Below are positions 33,311-42,475 of a stretch of DNA of 64,000 nt, in pieces. A program made the translations under genes and the position numbers. The number at the start of each line of letters is the position of its first letter. Position 1 is the first letter of the stretch. Location: NCBI GenBank assembly GCA_022824945.1, contig JAJDYX010000026.1:1-64000 (forward strand). The letters run 5' to 3'. This DNA is from Candidatus Latescibacterota bacterium. GTDB lineage: Bacteria; Latescibacterota; UBA2968. A model generated the notes under the pieces. It did not search any database, was not told the DNA's origin, and saw only the letters and a program-made list of their open reading frames with translations.

Positions 33311-33959
33311 TAAATCAAAAAAAACGAATGTTGAAAGAATGCGACAAAAGTTGAGCGATAATCCCGCCGCATTTGCCGTGGTCGTCGCCGGGCCATCGGG
33401 AGTTGGAAAAACGTCGATATGCCAGGGAGTTTTGCGTGCAGATTCAAGCGTACGGCGCTGTGTGACGACAACGACGCGACCACCTCGCGATGACGAAGTA
33501 GAAGGTGTTGCCCGTCATTTTGTGACAGTTGCACAATTTGAGGCCATGCAAAAGCGAGGTGATTTTGTCGAGTCTGCCGAAGTACACGGACATCTTTACG
33601 GCGCGACATTCGACGCGGTTGCAAAAGCCATGAGCGGCGGACAGGTGATGTTAATGGACGTGGATGTGCAAGGCGTAGCCGCGTGGAAAAAGGTCTTGGG
33701 AGATCGCTGTGTAACCGTATTTGTCGTACCGCCTTCTCTCGATGTGCTTGCAGAGCGACTCAATGCGCGACAATCTGAAAGCACGTCGGCCTTTCGCTTG
33801 CGAATGAAAAATGCCGTTTCTGAACTTGTCCAGGCAAAAAACAGTGATTACGTTGTCGAAAATGACAAATTGGAACAAGCCATCGCCGATTTACTCGCTA
33901 TTATTCACGCAGAGCGACAGCGCACACGTCGGATGTGTTTGCGTGAATTGGGTCTCTAA
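33300..33959 (+). CDS. gmk: Guanylate kinase
   Basis: A kinase of up to 219 residues that phosphorylates GMP to GDP. The P-loop GPSGVGKTS, TTTTRPPRDDEVEG (GMP binding) and VESAEVHGHLYGAT, DVDVQG are all diagnostic. The first ATG (33300) lies inside a dispersed repeat and gives a basic 13-residue extension (ARIKSKKTN...), while the in-frame ATG at 33339 gives a more usual N-terminus; neither has a clear ribosome-binding site. Between yicC and rpoZ, as in many genomes. Confidence 0.94.
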   Translation: MARIKSKKTNVERMRQKLSDNPAAFAVVVAGPSGVGKTSICQGVLRADSSVRRCVTTTTRPPRDDEVEGVARHFVTVAQFEAMQKRGDFVESAEVHGHLYGATFDAVAKAMSGGQVMLMDVDVQGVAAWKKVLGDRCVTVFVVPPSLDVLAERLNARQSESTSAFRLRMKNAVSELVQAKNSDYVVENDKLEQAIADLLAIIHAERQRTRRMCLRELGL

Positions 33960-34008
33960 AAACTCGAGATTGCAGTGCAAAAGTCCCATTTCTAATAAGG
34001 AGTGCATT

Positions 34009-34236
34009 ATGTCAAACGTATTTTTTTCTGAAGAATTAACAACTGAAGAGGATATGAATACCTATAAAGCCGTATTGCTGGCATCAAAAGAAGCTCGAAG
34101 GTTGAATAAAGCCCGGCTGGTTGCGGGTGTGCCCGAAGGTGAAGAAAAAATAACAACCATTGCACTGGACCGAATTGTAGAAAAGAAAATTCAGGTGACC
34201 TATGCTGACGGGAAAGAGGATTCTTCTGGGCGTTAG
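34009..34236 (+). CDS. rpoZ: RNA polymerase omega subunit
   Basis: A 75-residue protein with YKAVLLASKEARRLN and TTIALDRIVEKKI, the RpoZ core that wraps the beta' C-terminus. AAGGAG lies 6 bases before the ATG at 34009; a longer frame upstream is inside gmk and is rejected. Its end overlaps the coaBC start by 35 bases. Its place between gmk and coaBC strongly supports the call despite its small size. Confidence 0.88.
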   Translation: MSNVFFSEELTTEEDMNTYKAVLLASKEARRLNKARLVAGVPEGEEKITTIALDRIVEKKIQVTYADGKEDSSGR

Positions 34237-35407
34237 CGGTGGAATTGCCGCCTATAAAAGCGTATTCTTATTGCGCCTTCTTCAGAATGCAGGCGCAGAG
34301 GTCCGGGTGGTCATGACACCTGCTGCACAGAAGTTTGTGCAGCCCCTCACTTTTGAAGCACTCTCACACCATCGCGTCTATACGGATTTGTTTCCGTCGG
34401 ACGGCGACCCCGATGTTATCCACGTACATTTGGGCAAGTGGGCCGATCTAATCATTGTCGCGCCAGCAACTGCAAATTGTATGGGCAAATTAGCCCATGG
34501 GTTGGCCGACGACCTGTTGACCTGTGCGTTGTTGGCTTCAGAAGCACCTGTTTTACTCGCCCCGGCAATGGAAACCCAAATGTGGGAACGCGGTGCTGTG
34601 CGGCAAAATATCGAGTTCCTAAAAAAAGACGGCTATCGGATGGTTGGGCCCGGAGCGGGATTGCTCGCCTCGGGTGCCGAGGGAATGGGACGCATAGCCG
34701 AACCCCATGAGATTGTGGATGAGGCCAGCAGTATGATGGGCGCGACGCAATCACTTGCGGGAAAACGCATTGTAGTGACAGCGGGCAGGACAGAGCAACC
34801 CCTTGATCCCGTGCGATTTATCACCAATCGCTCAACGGGTAAAATGGGCTATGCTATTGCCGAACAAGCGCACCGCCGAGGTGCTGATATCGCGTTGATC
34901 AGCGGGCCAACAGAACTCACTGCACCCGCCGGTGTACAGGTCGAATCTATCCGCACAGTTGCCGATTTAAAAGCAGCGACCGTCCGCGCATATCAGCATG
35001 CCGACGCACTAATTATGACCGCAGCAGTGCTCGATTTTCGCCCCGAACATGTGTCCGAGTCAAAAATAAAAAAACGCGATGGCGGTCTGTCCCTTCATCT
35101 TCTGCCCAATGAAGATTTTTTAATTTCTCTGGGACAAAACAAGGGCGATCGGATCGCAATCGGGTTTGCGATGGAAACTGATCACGCGCTGGAAAATGCC
35201 CGCAAAAAACTCCACGAGAAAAACCTTGACCTGATTGTGTTGAACGAATTGAATGTGGAAGGTGCGGGGTTTGGCGTCGATACCAATGTCGTGACTTTTA
35301 TAGAACCCCATCGAGAACCTGTCGCATTGCCCTTGATGTCCAAACGCGATGTGGCAGATCGCATTTTGGATTGGCTGGTGTCGCGTTGGGAGAACGCGCA
35401 TGAATGA
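34202..35407 (+). CDS. coaBC: Phosphopantothenoylcysteine decarboxylase/phosphopantothenate-cysteine ligase
   Basis: A 401-residue bifunctional coenzyme A enzyme. The flavin decarboxylase half (1-180) has GVSGGIAAYKS and H74 or H76 in DVIHVHLGKW, and the ligase half (185-401) has VTAGRTEQPLDPVRFITNRSTGKMG. Two motifs differ from E. coli: PAMN is PAME (121-124) and the catalytic Cys of ACGD is Ser157 in LLASGAEGMGR. I believe LASG forms exist in other phyla, but this should be checked. AGGTGA precedes the ATG inside rpoZ. Confidence 0.93.
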   Translation: MLTGKRILLGVSGGIAAYKSVFLLRLLQNAGAEVRVVMTPAAQKFVQPLTFEALSHHRVYTDLFPSDGDPDVIHVHLGKWADLIIVAPATANCMGKLAHGLADDLLTCALLASEAPVLLAPAMETQMWERGAVRQNIEFLKKDGYRMVGPGAGLLASGAEGMGRIAEPHEIVDEASSMMGATQSLAGKRIVVTAGRTEQPLDPVRFITNRSTGKMGYAIAEQAHRRGADIALISGPTELTAPAGVQVESIRTVADLKAATVRAYQHADALIMTAAVLDFRPEHVSESKIKKRDGGLSLHLLPNEDFLISLGQNKGDRIAIGFAMETDHALENARKKLHEKNLDLIVLNELNVEGAGFGVDTNVVTFIEPHREPVALPLMSKRDVADRILDWLVSRWENAHE

Positions 35408-36098
35408 ATCCCCCGACCTGTTGGAAACCCTCGCGCTTGCACGCGATTTTCTATCGCGAGAAATTGCTTACGCGCCCGCCTCGGTTGCGCGGATGAATGA
35501 TCGGGAATCGGACGCAGCCTGCACTGGCAAGGGGTTGGTCAGTGATCCCCTGACTATTTTGAGTCAAGAGGCTTGCAACTGTCAAAAATGCGGATTGGCG
35601 CAAACGCGCACCTCAGTCGTGTTTGGAAGCGGGAAAACTAATGCAGATCTCATGTTTGTCGGCGAAGCACCCGGCGCAGAAGAAGATCGACAGGGATTGC
35701 CTTTTGTGGGTGCGGCTGGACAATTGTTGACGCGCATGGTCGAAGCCATGGGTTTGACGCGCAAAGACGTCTATATCGCCAACATTATCAAGTGCAGGCC
35801 CCCCAATAATCGGGACCCCAAACCCGATGAAATTGCCAGGTGTCAACCTTATCTACTACAACAAATTGACCTGATTGCGCCGGTTGTAATCTGTACTCTT
35901 GGCCGTTTTGCCGCACAAACCCTGTTGCAGACCACCGAGTCGATGGGGCGTTTGCGGGGGAAAATTTTTGAATACCAGGGCGCGAAATTAGTCCCCACAT
36001 ATCACCCCGCTGCCCTATTGAGAAATTCACACTGGAAGCGCCCTGCCTGGGAAGACTTGAAACTGGTTCGCAAACTTTACGATGGAACTGAAATTTAA
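35400..36098 (+). CDS. Uracil-DNA glycosylase, type 4 (Fe-S)
   Basis: A 232-residue UDG. Cysteines C61 and C64 (CQKC), with later ones in IIKCRPPNN and ARCQPYL, form the 4Fe-4S cluster; GEAPGAEEDRQGLPFVG (motif A) and TYHPAALLRN (motif B) are the active-site loops. It removes uracil from DNA. An N-terminal extension of about 55 residues before the first cysteine is typical of the family-4 proteins once taken for phage polymerase domains. It overlaps coaBC by 8 bases and dnaB by one (TAATG). Confidence 0.92.
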   Translation: MNESPDLLETLALARDFLSREIAYAPASVARMNDRESDAACTGKGLVSDPLTILSQEACNCQKCGLAQTRTSVVFGSGKTNADLMFVGEAPGAEEDRQGLPFVGAAGQLLTRMVEAMGLTRKDVYIANIIKCRPPNNRDPKPDEIARCQPYLLQQIDLIAPVVICTLGRFAAQTLLQTTESMGRLRGKIFEYQGAKLVPTYHPAALLRNSHWKRPAWEDLKLVRKLYDGTEI

Positions 36099-37471
36099 TG
36101 GCTACTCAAAATCCGACATTGAACACAGCTGAACGCGCGCTGCCCCAGGCACTCGAAGTCGAACGCGCTGTGTTGGGTGCCATGTTGATTGACAATATGT
36201 CTATCAATCGCGTGGTAGAAGTATTGGGGGACGAAACGGCTTTTTACCATACCCCACACCGAAAAGTCTATGCGGCAATTCAAAAATTGTCTGAACGCGG
36301 CGAGCCTGTCGATCAGGTGACACTCACTGAGGAACTCGTGCGCAGAGGGCAACTCGACGATGTCGGTGGCGCGATTTTGATTGCCGAGTTGGCCAGTGAA
36401 ATGGCGACTGCAGCCAATGCGGAATACCACGCGCAGATCGTGCTGGAAAAGGCGCAACGGCGGCGGTTGATAGCCGCAGCAACTCAAACGCTTACCGAAA
36501 GCTATGAAGAAACCGAGGATGTGCGCGAGCTCATCGATCGCGCCGAACAACGGGTCTTTCAAATTGCCGAAGGCGAATTGGGCAAAGGCGTCATGCCCCT
36601 TTCATCCGCAATTGAAGAGGCTTATGTCGCGATTGAACGCGCGCACGAACAGCCAGGCGCGCTGACTGGCGTGACCACGGGCTATACGGACCTGGATGAA
36701 ATCACGGCGGGCTTGCAGTCCTCGGACATGATTATCCTCGCGTCGCGTCCATCGATGGGCAAAACAGCACTCACATTGTGCATGGCGCGCAATGCCGCCG
36801 TGAAGGGCAGTACACCTGTGCTGTATTTTTCACTGGAAATGTCAACAGAGCAACTCGCACAGCGACTTTTGTGTGCAGAAGCGCGCGTGAGTTCACACCG
36901 TTTGCGAACGGGCAGGCTATCAGAAGAGGAATGGCAACGCTTATCCGAATGGACTGGAAAGCTCATTGATGCCCCCATATACATCGATGACACACCTGCG
37001 ATTTCCGTCATGGAACTACGCGCCAAAGCTCGCCGTGCAAAATCCGAATACAATATTGAGTTAATCATTGTCGATTATCTGCAACTGATGACCGCATCTG
37101 AAAATTTTGGCAGCCGCGAACAGGAAATCGCCTATATCTCGCGGTCACTGAAAGCCCTCGCCAAAGAACTCGATATTCCGATCGTTGCCTGCGCGCAATT
37201 GTCCAGGGCTGTAGAAAGTCGCACGGATAAACGACCTCAATTGGCTGATTTGCGTGAGAGTGGCTCGCTGGAACAGGATGCGGATGTGGTGATGTTTCTC
37301 TTTCGCCCCGAAGTATATGGCATTGTAGATGAAGAGGGCAATACGCAAGAAGGCAGAGCCGAGATCATTTTGGGCAAGCAGCGCAGCGGGCCGATTGGCA
37401 GCGTTTTTTTGGTCTTTCAGGCAGAGTACCTCCGCTTTGAAGAGCCCGAAATCTATCGCGAATTTCCCTGA
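36098..37471 (+). CDS. dnaB: Replicative DNA helicase DnaB
   Basis: A 457-residue hexameric helicase. The N-terminal primase-binding domain begins PQALEVERAVLGAMLID, the RecA-like domain has Walker A SRPSMGKTAL (near 212-221), LIIVDYLQLM and VACAQLSRAVE, and it ends with the expected RSGPIGSVFL block. There is no intein. Coupled to the udg gene by TAATG overlap. Confidence 0.97.
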   Translation: MATQNPTLNTAERALPQALEVERAVLGAMLIDNMSINRVVEVLGDETAFYHTPHRKVYAAIQKLSERGEPVDQVTLTEELVRRGQLDDVGGAILIAELASEMATAANAEYHAQIVLEKAQRRRLIAAATQTLTESYEETEDVRELIDRAEQRVFQIAEGELGKGVMPLSSAIEEAYVAIERAHEQPGALTGVTTGYTDLDEITAGLQSSDMIILASRPSMGKTALTLCMARNAAVKGSTPVLYFSLEMSTEQLAQRLLCAEARVSSHRLRTGRLSEEEWQRLSEWTGKLIDAPIYIDDTPAISVMELRAKARRAKSEYNIELIIVDYLQLMTASENFGSREQEIAYISRSLKALAKELDIPIVACAQLSRAVESRTDKRPQLADLRESGSLEQDADVVMFLFRPEVYGIVDEEGNTQEGRAEIILGKQRSGPIGSVFLVFQAEYLRFEEPEIYREFP

Positions 37472-37483
37472 GGAATATAGCCC

Positions 37484-38851
37484 ATGGGCAAAGTGCGCGT
37501 GCGGTATGTATGTCAGCAATGCGGTGCTGATTCGAGACGGTGGTTTGGTCGGTGTGTATCCTGTGGCGAATGGAACACCTGTGTCGAAGAACAGGCATCG
37601 CCCGACGTAAAGCAAAACAGACGCGCAGATGAATGGGTCAAAGCAAATCCGCCGCAACCGATTACGGAAGTGGTGGGCGGCAGAGAAGATCGCATTGAGA
37701 CAGCCATCGGCGAATTTGATCGCACATTGGGTGGCGGCATAGTGCCCGGCATGGCTGCGCTTGTTGGCGGTGATCCCGGCATAGGCAAATCCACACTGCT
37801 GTTGCAAGGGGTTGCACAACTCGCTTTTTCGGGTATGAAGACACTGTACATATCCGCAGAAGAGTCCCCTCGCCAAACGCGGATGCGCGCCCAGAGAATC
37901 GGCGCGTTATCCGATGAATTGTACTTGATTTCTGAATCCAATCTCGATCTGATTTGCGGCTACATCGAAGAAATGCAACCCGTCGCAGTTGTGGTCGATT
38001 CAGTGCAGACCATTTTTAGCCCGGACCTGCAAAGCGCACCGGGAAGTGTGGCGCAGGTCAGAGAATCTTCTGCAAAACTGGTGGCACTGGGCAAACGCAC
38101 GGGCACATCGATTTTTTTAATTGGACATGTCACCAAAGAAGGCACCGTTGCAGGGCCGCGCGTGCTCGAACACATCGTCGATACCGTACTTTATCTGGAG
38201 GGCGAACAACACGGTGCGTTTCGCATTTTGCGGGCGGCCAAGAACCGGTTTGGCTCGACAAATGAAATAGGCATTTTTGAAATGTGTGATCGGGGAATGG
38301 TCGAAGTGGATAATCCCTCACAGGTATTCTTGCCCGAGCGCGAGGTCGATCGAGAAGGCACAGCCATTGTTTGCACAATTGAAGGTACACGCCCCATTTT
38401 AGTCGAAGTACAGGCACTGGTCAGTCGCAGCAATTTCGGGTACCCGCAACGCGTGGCTACGGGATTTGATGCGCGGCGTATGGCGATTTTAATTGCCGTG
38501 CTCGAAAAGCGGTCGGGCCTGCAATTGGGAACTGAGGATATTTTCTTAAATGTCGCAGGGGGCTTGCGTATTGACGAACCCGCTGTCGATCTGGGTGTAG
38601 CTATGGCTATGGCGTCGAGTTTTCGCAGCAAACAGATGTCCCGAAATACGGTTGTAATAGGCGAAGTTGGGTTGGGCGGAGAAGTGCGTGCTGTTAGTCA
38701 AATTGAACGTAGAATGACCGAAGCGCACAAACTCGGCTTCACGCGGTGTATTGCCGCCAAAGCAAATTTGAGTGGCGCGCGCATTCCCGATGGCCTGTCG
38801 TTGATTGGCGTTCAGGATGTGGATGCCGCGCAAGATGTGGTATTTTCATAG
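37484..38851 (+). CDS. radA: DNA repair protein RadA (Sms)
   Basis: A 455-residue protein with a zinc finger (C10, C13, C24, C27), Walker A GGDPGIGKST, the RadA-specific KNRFGSTNEIG motif and a C-terminal Lon-like domain (about 300-455; INVAGG-type FLNVAGGLRIDEPAVDLGV). It promotes branch migration in recombination and natural transformation. It follows dnaB by 12 bases. Confidence 0.97.
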   Translation: MGKVRVRYVCQQCGADSRRWFGRCVSCGEWNTCVEEQASPDVKQNRRADEWVKANPPQPITEVVGGREDRIETAIGEFDRTLGGGIVPGMAALVGGDPGIGKSTLLLQGVAQLAFSGMKTLYISAEESPRQTRMRAQRIGALSDELYLISESNLDLICGYIEEMQPVAVVVDSVQTIFSPDLQSAPGSVAQVRESSAKLVALGKRTGTSIFLIGHVTKEGTVAGPRVLEHIVDTVLYLEGEQHGAFRILRAAKNRFGSTNEIGIFEMCDRGMVEVDNPSQVFLPEREVDREGTAIVCTIEGTRPILVEVQALVSRSNFGYPQRVATGFDARRMAILIAVLEKRSGLQLGTEDIFLNVAGGLRIDEPAVDLGVAMAMASSFRSKQMSRNTVVIGEVGLGGEVRAVSQIERRMTEAHKLGFTRCIAAKANLSGARIPDGLSLIGVQDVDAAQDVVFS

Positions 38852-38875
38852 AGATTATTATTACGGAGAAAGCGC

Positions 38876-39496
38876 ATGGCACCGAGAATTGTACACATTT
38901 CCAAATTATTGTCATTGATGTTGCGACACAGGCCCGATGAGTTTGGACTACAAGTCGATCGCTATGGTTTTGCCGACCTCGATGAGGTTTTAAGTGCATT
39001 TCAAGACCGAAATTCGACATTTACTCTTGAAGATATTGAAAAAGTGGTTTATGATGGAGAAAAGCAGCGTTTCGAGATTGTGGAAAACCGCATTCGAGCG
39101 CGTTATGGGCACAGTTTTTCCATCGATCTGGGTCTCGACCCATCAGAACCCCCCGAATTTTTGTACAAAGGAGTAGATTCTGCCGATGTTGAGCGATTGT
39201 TGTCCGAAGGCCTGGCACCAGATGACCGCGATTATGTACATTTGTCGTTTGATGCCGATGTCGCCGCGAGGTTAAGCGCCAGACCCGGACGCCGAGGGGC
39301 TGTCATACGCATTGCTGCAACACGCGCCCATCAGGCTGGCGTGCATTTCTACGATTGTGGTCCAACCGTATTGACCAAACACATTCCCGGGGAATTTTTG
39401 GATATAGAACGGGGTGGGGGCATAACATCGCAAAACATATCTCGAGAAGAAAATGTGTCTTATGGTCGGCGACGGCGCTTCTCGTCTCGGCGGTAG
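38876..39496 (+). CDS. kptA: RNA 2'-phosphotransferase (KptA/Tpt1)
   Basis: A 206-residue enzyme that transfers an internal 2'-phosphate from RNA to NAD+. Family motifs are visible: SKLLSLMLRHRPDEFGL, then IRARYGHS, FLYKGVDS, DYVHLSFD with the usual catalytic Arg/His set. The partner tRNA ligase of eukaryotic splicing is not expected in bacteria, so the substrate is uncertain; RNA repair or ADP-ribosyl transfer has been proposed. ACGGAG lies before the ATG. It follows radA by 24 bases. Confidence 0.9.
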   Translation: MAPRIVHISKLLSLMLRHRPDEFGLQVDRYGFADLDEVLSAFQDRNSTFTLEDIEKVVYDGEKQRFEIVENRIRARYGHSFSIDLGLDPSEPPEFLYKGVDSADVERLLSEGLAPDDRDYVHLSFDADVAARLSARPGRRGAVIRIAATRAHQAGVHFYDCGPTVLTKHIPGEFLDIERGGGITSQNISREENVSYGRRRRFSSRR

Positions 39497-39556
39497 TTAA
39501 GCGGAGTTTGGGGGCGTGTTCACAGAGCTGGAATGACCTTCTAATAAAAACATTTT

Positions 39557-40465
39557 ATGGCTAAATCAGGCAAAAATTACACGCAGTCTTTGCTGAGTAC
39601 CGTCAAAAATTTGGCACGGGAAACCTGCGCTGACATGATCCTGCTCGTGGCCAATTCCGGCGTGAGCCACGCGGATGTTCACGAGTTGAACACCACCTGT
39701 CAGGTCCTGGTCGTTACGCGAAAAAAACACTTTTTACGCGGTATTGAAGAAAAGGGCGTGCAACGTCTGACTTATGATTATCGCAGGAGTAATGGCACGC
39801 ACTACGAACATTTGCGACAATGCATTATCAGGGGCTTAGAGAGCGGGTACATCCGCCGAGATGCGCGATTGATATGCCTGAGTTGCATGCTGGCCACGCA
39901 GGGCGTGGATGCGATAACGGTGATGGATACCAGTATTGGGTTTGACATATACGATTCGGCAAAAATCTCAGCTATAGCGGGCGATTTGCCACTCAAAGTT
40001 GTCAAAACCACGCTCGATCTCTCCATCGATATTGGTAAGGATGGTCGCGAAGGTGAACCTGTCGGTACCTTATTTGTCATAGGCGATTCCAAACGGGTTT
40101 TGCACCATTCGCGATCCATGACATTTGATCCTTTTCGCGGATATTCCGATAAAGAAAAAAATATCTGCAATCCCGATGTTCACGAAGGTGTCAAAGAAGT
40201 ATCGCTGATGGATGGTGCATTTATCATTCGGGAAGATGGCGTTATCCTCTCTGGGGGGCGCTATATTTCAGCGAGTGTGCGCGGTCTCACTTTGCCCAAG
40301 GGATTGGGCGCACGACATGTGGCGGCGGCGGCGATTACCAAAACTACCCGGGCCATCGCCATGGCTATTTCTGAGTCAACCGGAACGGTTCGCGTATTTA
40401 AGCAGGGCAAAATCGTTTTGCAAATAAACACACACCGGTGGCACATTGGGCAAGACCATCGGTAA
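39557..40465 (+). CDS. DAC-domain (diadenylate cyclase) protein
   Basis: A 302-residue protein whose C-terminal half has the DisA_N/DAC fold: LMDGAFIIREDGVILSGGRY (about 216-235) carries the DGA motif and LGARHVAAAAITK (about 249-261) the RHR motif, here RHV. Such domains make the messenger c-di-AMP from two ATP. The N-terminal 150 residues form a separate alpha/beta domain as in predicted DACN sensor proteins. There are no membrane helices, unlike CdaA. The ribosome-binding site is weak. The loss of the second Arg may lower activity. Confidence 0.82.
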   Translation: MAKSGKNYTQSLLSTVKNLARETCADMILLVANSGVSHADVHELNTTCQVLVVTRKKHFLRGIEEKGVQRLTYDYRRSNGTHYEHLRQCIIRGLESGYIRRDARLICLSCMLATQGVDAITVMDTSIGFDIYDSAKISAIAGDLPLKVVKTTLDLSIDIGKDGREGEPVGTLFVIGDSKRVLHHSRSMTFDPFRGYSDKEKNICNPDVHEGVKEVSLMDGAFIIREDGVILSGGRYISASVRGLTLPKGLGARHVAAAAITKTTRAIAMAISESTGTVRVFKQGKIVLQINTHRWHIGQDHR

Positions 40466-40552
40466 CGAATCAGCAAATAGACGAATCAACGGCGATGTTT
40501 GGACTAACTTGGGGTGGTGAGGTGGGGTTCGTCTATTCGTCAAGAGATACTT

Positions 40553-41848
40553 ATGCAGCGGTGGATCGTGCCTCTTTTGATGGGGTTGGTCATGACGAGC
40601 AGTTTTGCTGCGATGCCGGCATTGGGCAAGCAAGTGCCGGTTTTTTTTGTACTTTTTGGCATTGCATCTGTGGCCTATCTCATTGCCGTCTGGCATTGCA
40701 AATATATGCCATTGGCCGCTATTGTGATCGCCGCCGCTGTGTTTCGCCTTAGCCTTTTGTTTTCCATCCCCGCGCTATCCGATGATATTTATCGCTATGT
40801 GTGGGATGGACGCGTACAGTGGGCGGGCATCAATCCCTATCGGTTTGCTCCTGTAGCACAAGAACTTGCACATGTACGAGACGCGCTCATTTACCCCAAA
40901 ATTAACCATCCCGAATTGCCGACCATTTATCCGCCCATCGCTCAAATAGCATTCTGGGTGGGGTATGGGATTTCGGGCAGCATACTGGGCATCAAGATGC
41001 TACTCGCATGTGCCGACCTGATTGCGGGATGGCTTATAGTCTGTTTACTCAGGCATTTTAAGCAGCGACCGCAATGGGTGCTAATTTACTTCTGGCATCC
41101 GCTGGTCGTGGTCGAAATCGCGGGAAATGGACATATTGAATCGCTGGGCATTGTCGCTTTATTGGCTGCATTGTATTTGTTCTTAAAAGGACGAGATTAC
41201 ATCGCGCTAAGTGCGCTGGGTGGGGCCGTTCTGGTGAAATTTTTCCCCCTTGTTTTTTTGCCGAATCTCGTGCGTTGGAAAGGGTGTCGGCCAACCAATT
41301 GGCCCGCTCTGCTCATGGTGCCCTGTGTCGTGCTTCTGGGATATTTGCCCTATGCGTGGACCGGCGTGCCTGTTTTGGGTAGCCTGGGCACTTATGCACA
41401 ACACTGGTCATTTAACAGCGCGGTATTTGATGTACTCATTCTGCTTTGCGGCGATGGACAAATTGCACGCGGTATCATTGCCCTGCTCTTTTCAAGTATT
41501 GTGCTGTTGCTGATCTGGAAACGCGTCCCCCTGTTGCACTGTGCATATCTGACCGCGGCGGCCTTTGTTCTACTCACCCCCACCCTCCATCCATGGTATG
41601 TCTTGTGGTTAATCCCATTTCTCGTTTTTTATCGGCATCCGCCCTGGATCGCTTTCTCACTCCTGGTAGTCTTATCCTATCATATTTTGATTCAATACCA
41701 GGCCCGTGGTATATGGGAAGAAGCCGCCTGGGTCCAATGGGTGGAATACGGTGGATTAATACTGGTAGCCATCCCGTCTTTGCTTCTCAAGCGCACAGAA
41801 GTCTTGACGAAAATAGGGCGATTTTTTAATATACACCGTCTAATCTGA
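40553..41848 (+). CDS. Multi-pass membrane glycosyltransferase (GT-C/GT87-like)
   Basis: A 431-residue protein with about 11-12 hydrophobic helices. The loop after the second or third helix reads SDDIYRYVWDGRVQWAG with an acidic pair typical of GT-C enzymes that use polyprenyl-phosphate sugars, and FWHPLVVVEIAGNGHIE is a family-like block. It would add mannose or a similar sugar to a lipid or glycan at the outer face of the inner membrane. The ATG at 40553 is the first; before it lies an inverted repeat (AATAGACGAA near 40470 and TTCGTCTATT near 40527). Confidence 0.8.
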   Translation: MQRWIVPLLMGLVMTSSFAAMPALGKQVPVFFVLFGIASVAYLIAVWHCKYMPLAAIVIAAAVFRLSLLFSIPALSDDIYRYVWDGRVQWAGINPYRFAPVAQELAHVRDALIYPKINHPELPTIYPPIAQIAFWVGYGISGSILGIKMLLACADLIAGWLIVCLLRHFKQRPQWVLIYFWHPLVVVEIAGNGHIESLGIVALLAALYLFLKGRDYIALSALGGAVLVKFFPLVFLPNLVRWKGCRPTNWPALLMVPCVVLLGYLPYAWTGVPVLGSLGTYAQHWSFNSAVFDVLILLCGDGQIARGIIALLFSSIVLLLIWKRVPLLHCAYLTAAAFVLLTPTLHPWYVLWLIPFLVFYRHPPWIAFSLLVVLSYHILIQYQARGIWEEAAWVQWVEYGGLILVAIPSLLLKRTEVLTKIGRFFNIHRLI

Positions 41849-41882
41849 TTGCACTGTCTAAAAAGAAAAAACGGAACTCGAG

Positions 41883-41912
41883 TTGGACAAAAACGTTTTG
41901 AAAAAGTATAAA
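41883..41912 (+). promoter_or_regulatory. Possible sigma70-type promoter for the TPR lipoprotein
   Basis: TTGGAC (41883-41888), 18 bases, TATAAA (41907-41912), 24 bases before the ATG at 41936. Confidence 0.45.
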
Positions 41913-41935
41913 CTAAGTAAAGGAGATTGGCAAAG

Positions 41936-42424
41936 ATGCACAGATTTCGATTCTTATTCTTTCTGTCACTATTTGTCGCCTGTGGAGCACAAGAACAATC
42001 TGCGGATTTACTCTTTCGAGAGGGCGAACAGGCCACGCACGACATGGCGTCGTATCCCGTGGCCGAAGTCAAATTGGCGGAATTTCTAACGCGTTTTCCC
42101 GATGACCCTCGTGCTGAGGTGGCACTACAAGCCCTGGCGAGGGTATTGATGAATCAACAAAAACACAAAGAAGCCATTGCGCGATACGAAACCCTGATCG
42201 CGCGATTTCCACAGAGCCGATATTGTGTACAGGCACAGTTTATGATTGGCTATATCCACGATCAACTCGGCGATTACGAACAAGCGCGGGTAGCCTATCA
42301 ACGGGTGATTGATACCTATCCAAACTCTGAGTTAGTGGATGATGCCAAATTTTCAATCGAAAATTTGGGCAAATTGCCCGAGCAGTGGTTGCGTACCAAA
42401 CCAATAAATGCCATTGAGGAGTGA
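41936..42424 (+). CDS. TPR-repeat lipoprotein (YbgF/BamD-like)
   Basis: A 162-residue protein with a lipoprotein signal (MHRFRFLFFLSLFVAC, Cys at 16) and three to four tetratricopeptide repeats (EVALQALARVLMNQQKHKEA, QAQFMIGYIHDQLGDYEQA). The pattern resembles the C-terminal TPR of YbgF/CpoB or a short BamD, so it is probably an outer-membrane-anchored scaffold facing the periplasm. AGGAG lies 10 bases before the ATG. Shorter than BamD (about 240 residues), so full BamD function is doubtful. Confidence 0.8.
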   Translation: MHRFRFLFFLSLFVACGAQEQSADLLFREGEQATHDMASYPVAEVKLAEFLTRFPDDPRAEVALQALARVLMNQQKHKEAIARYETLIARFPQSRYCVQAQFMIGYIHDQLGDYEQARVAYQRVIDTYPNSELVDDAKFSIENLGKLPEQWLRTKPINAIEE

Positions 42425-42475
42425 AGGCGGGACACGCGCAAGCATGAGGCAGACGGGTACATCGCTTCCCAATTT

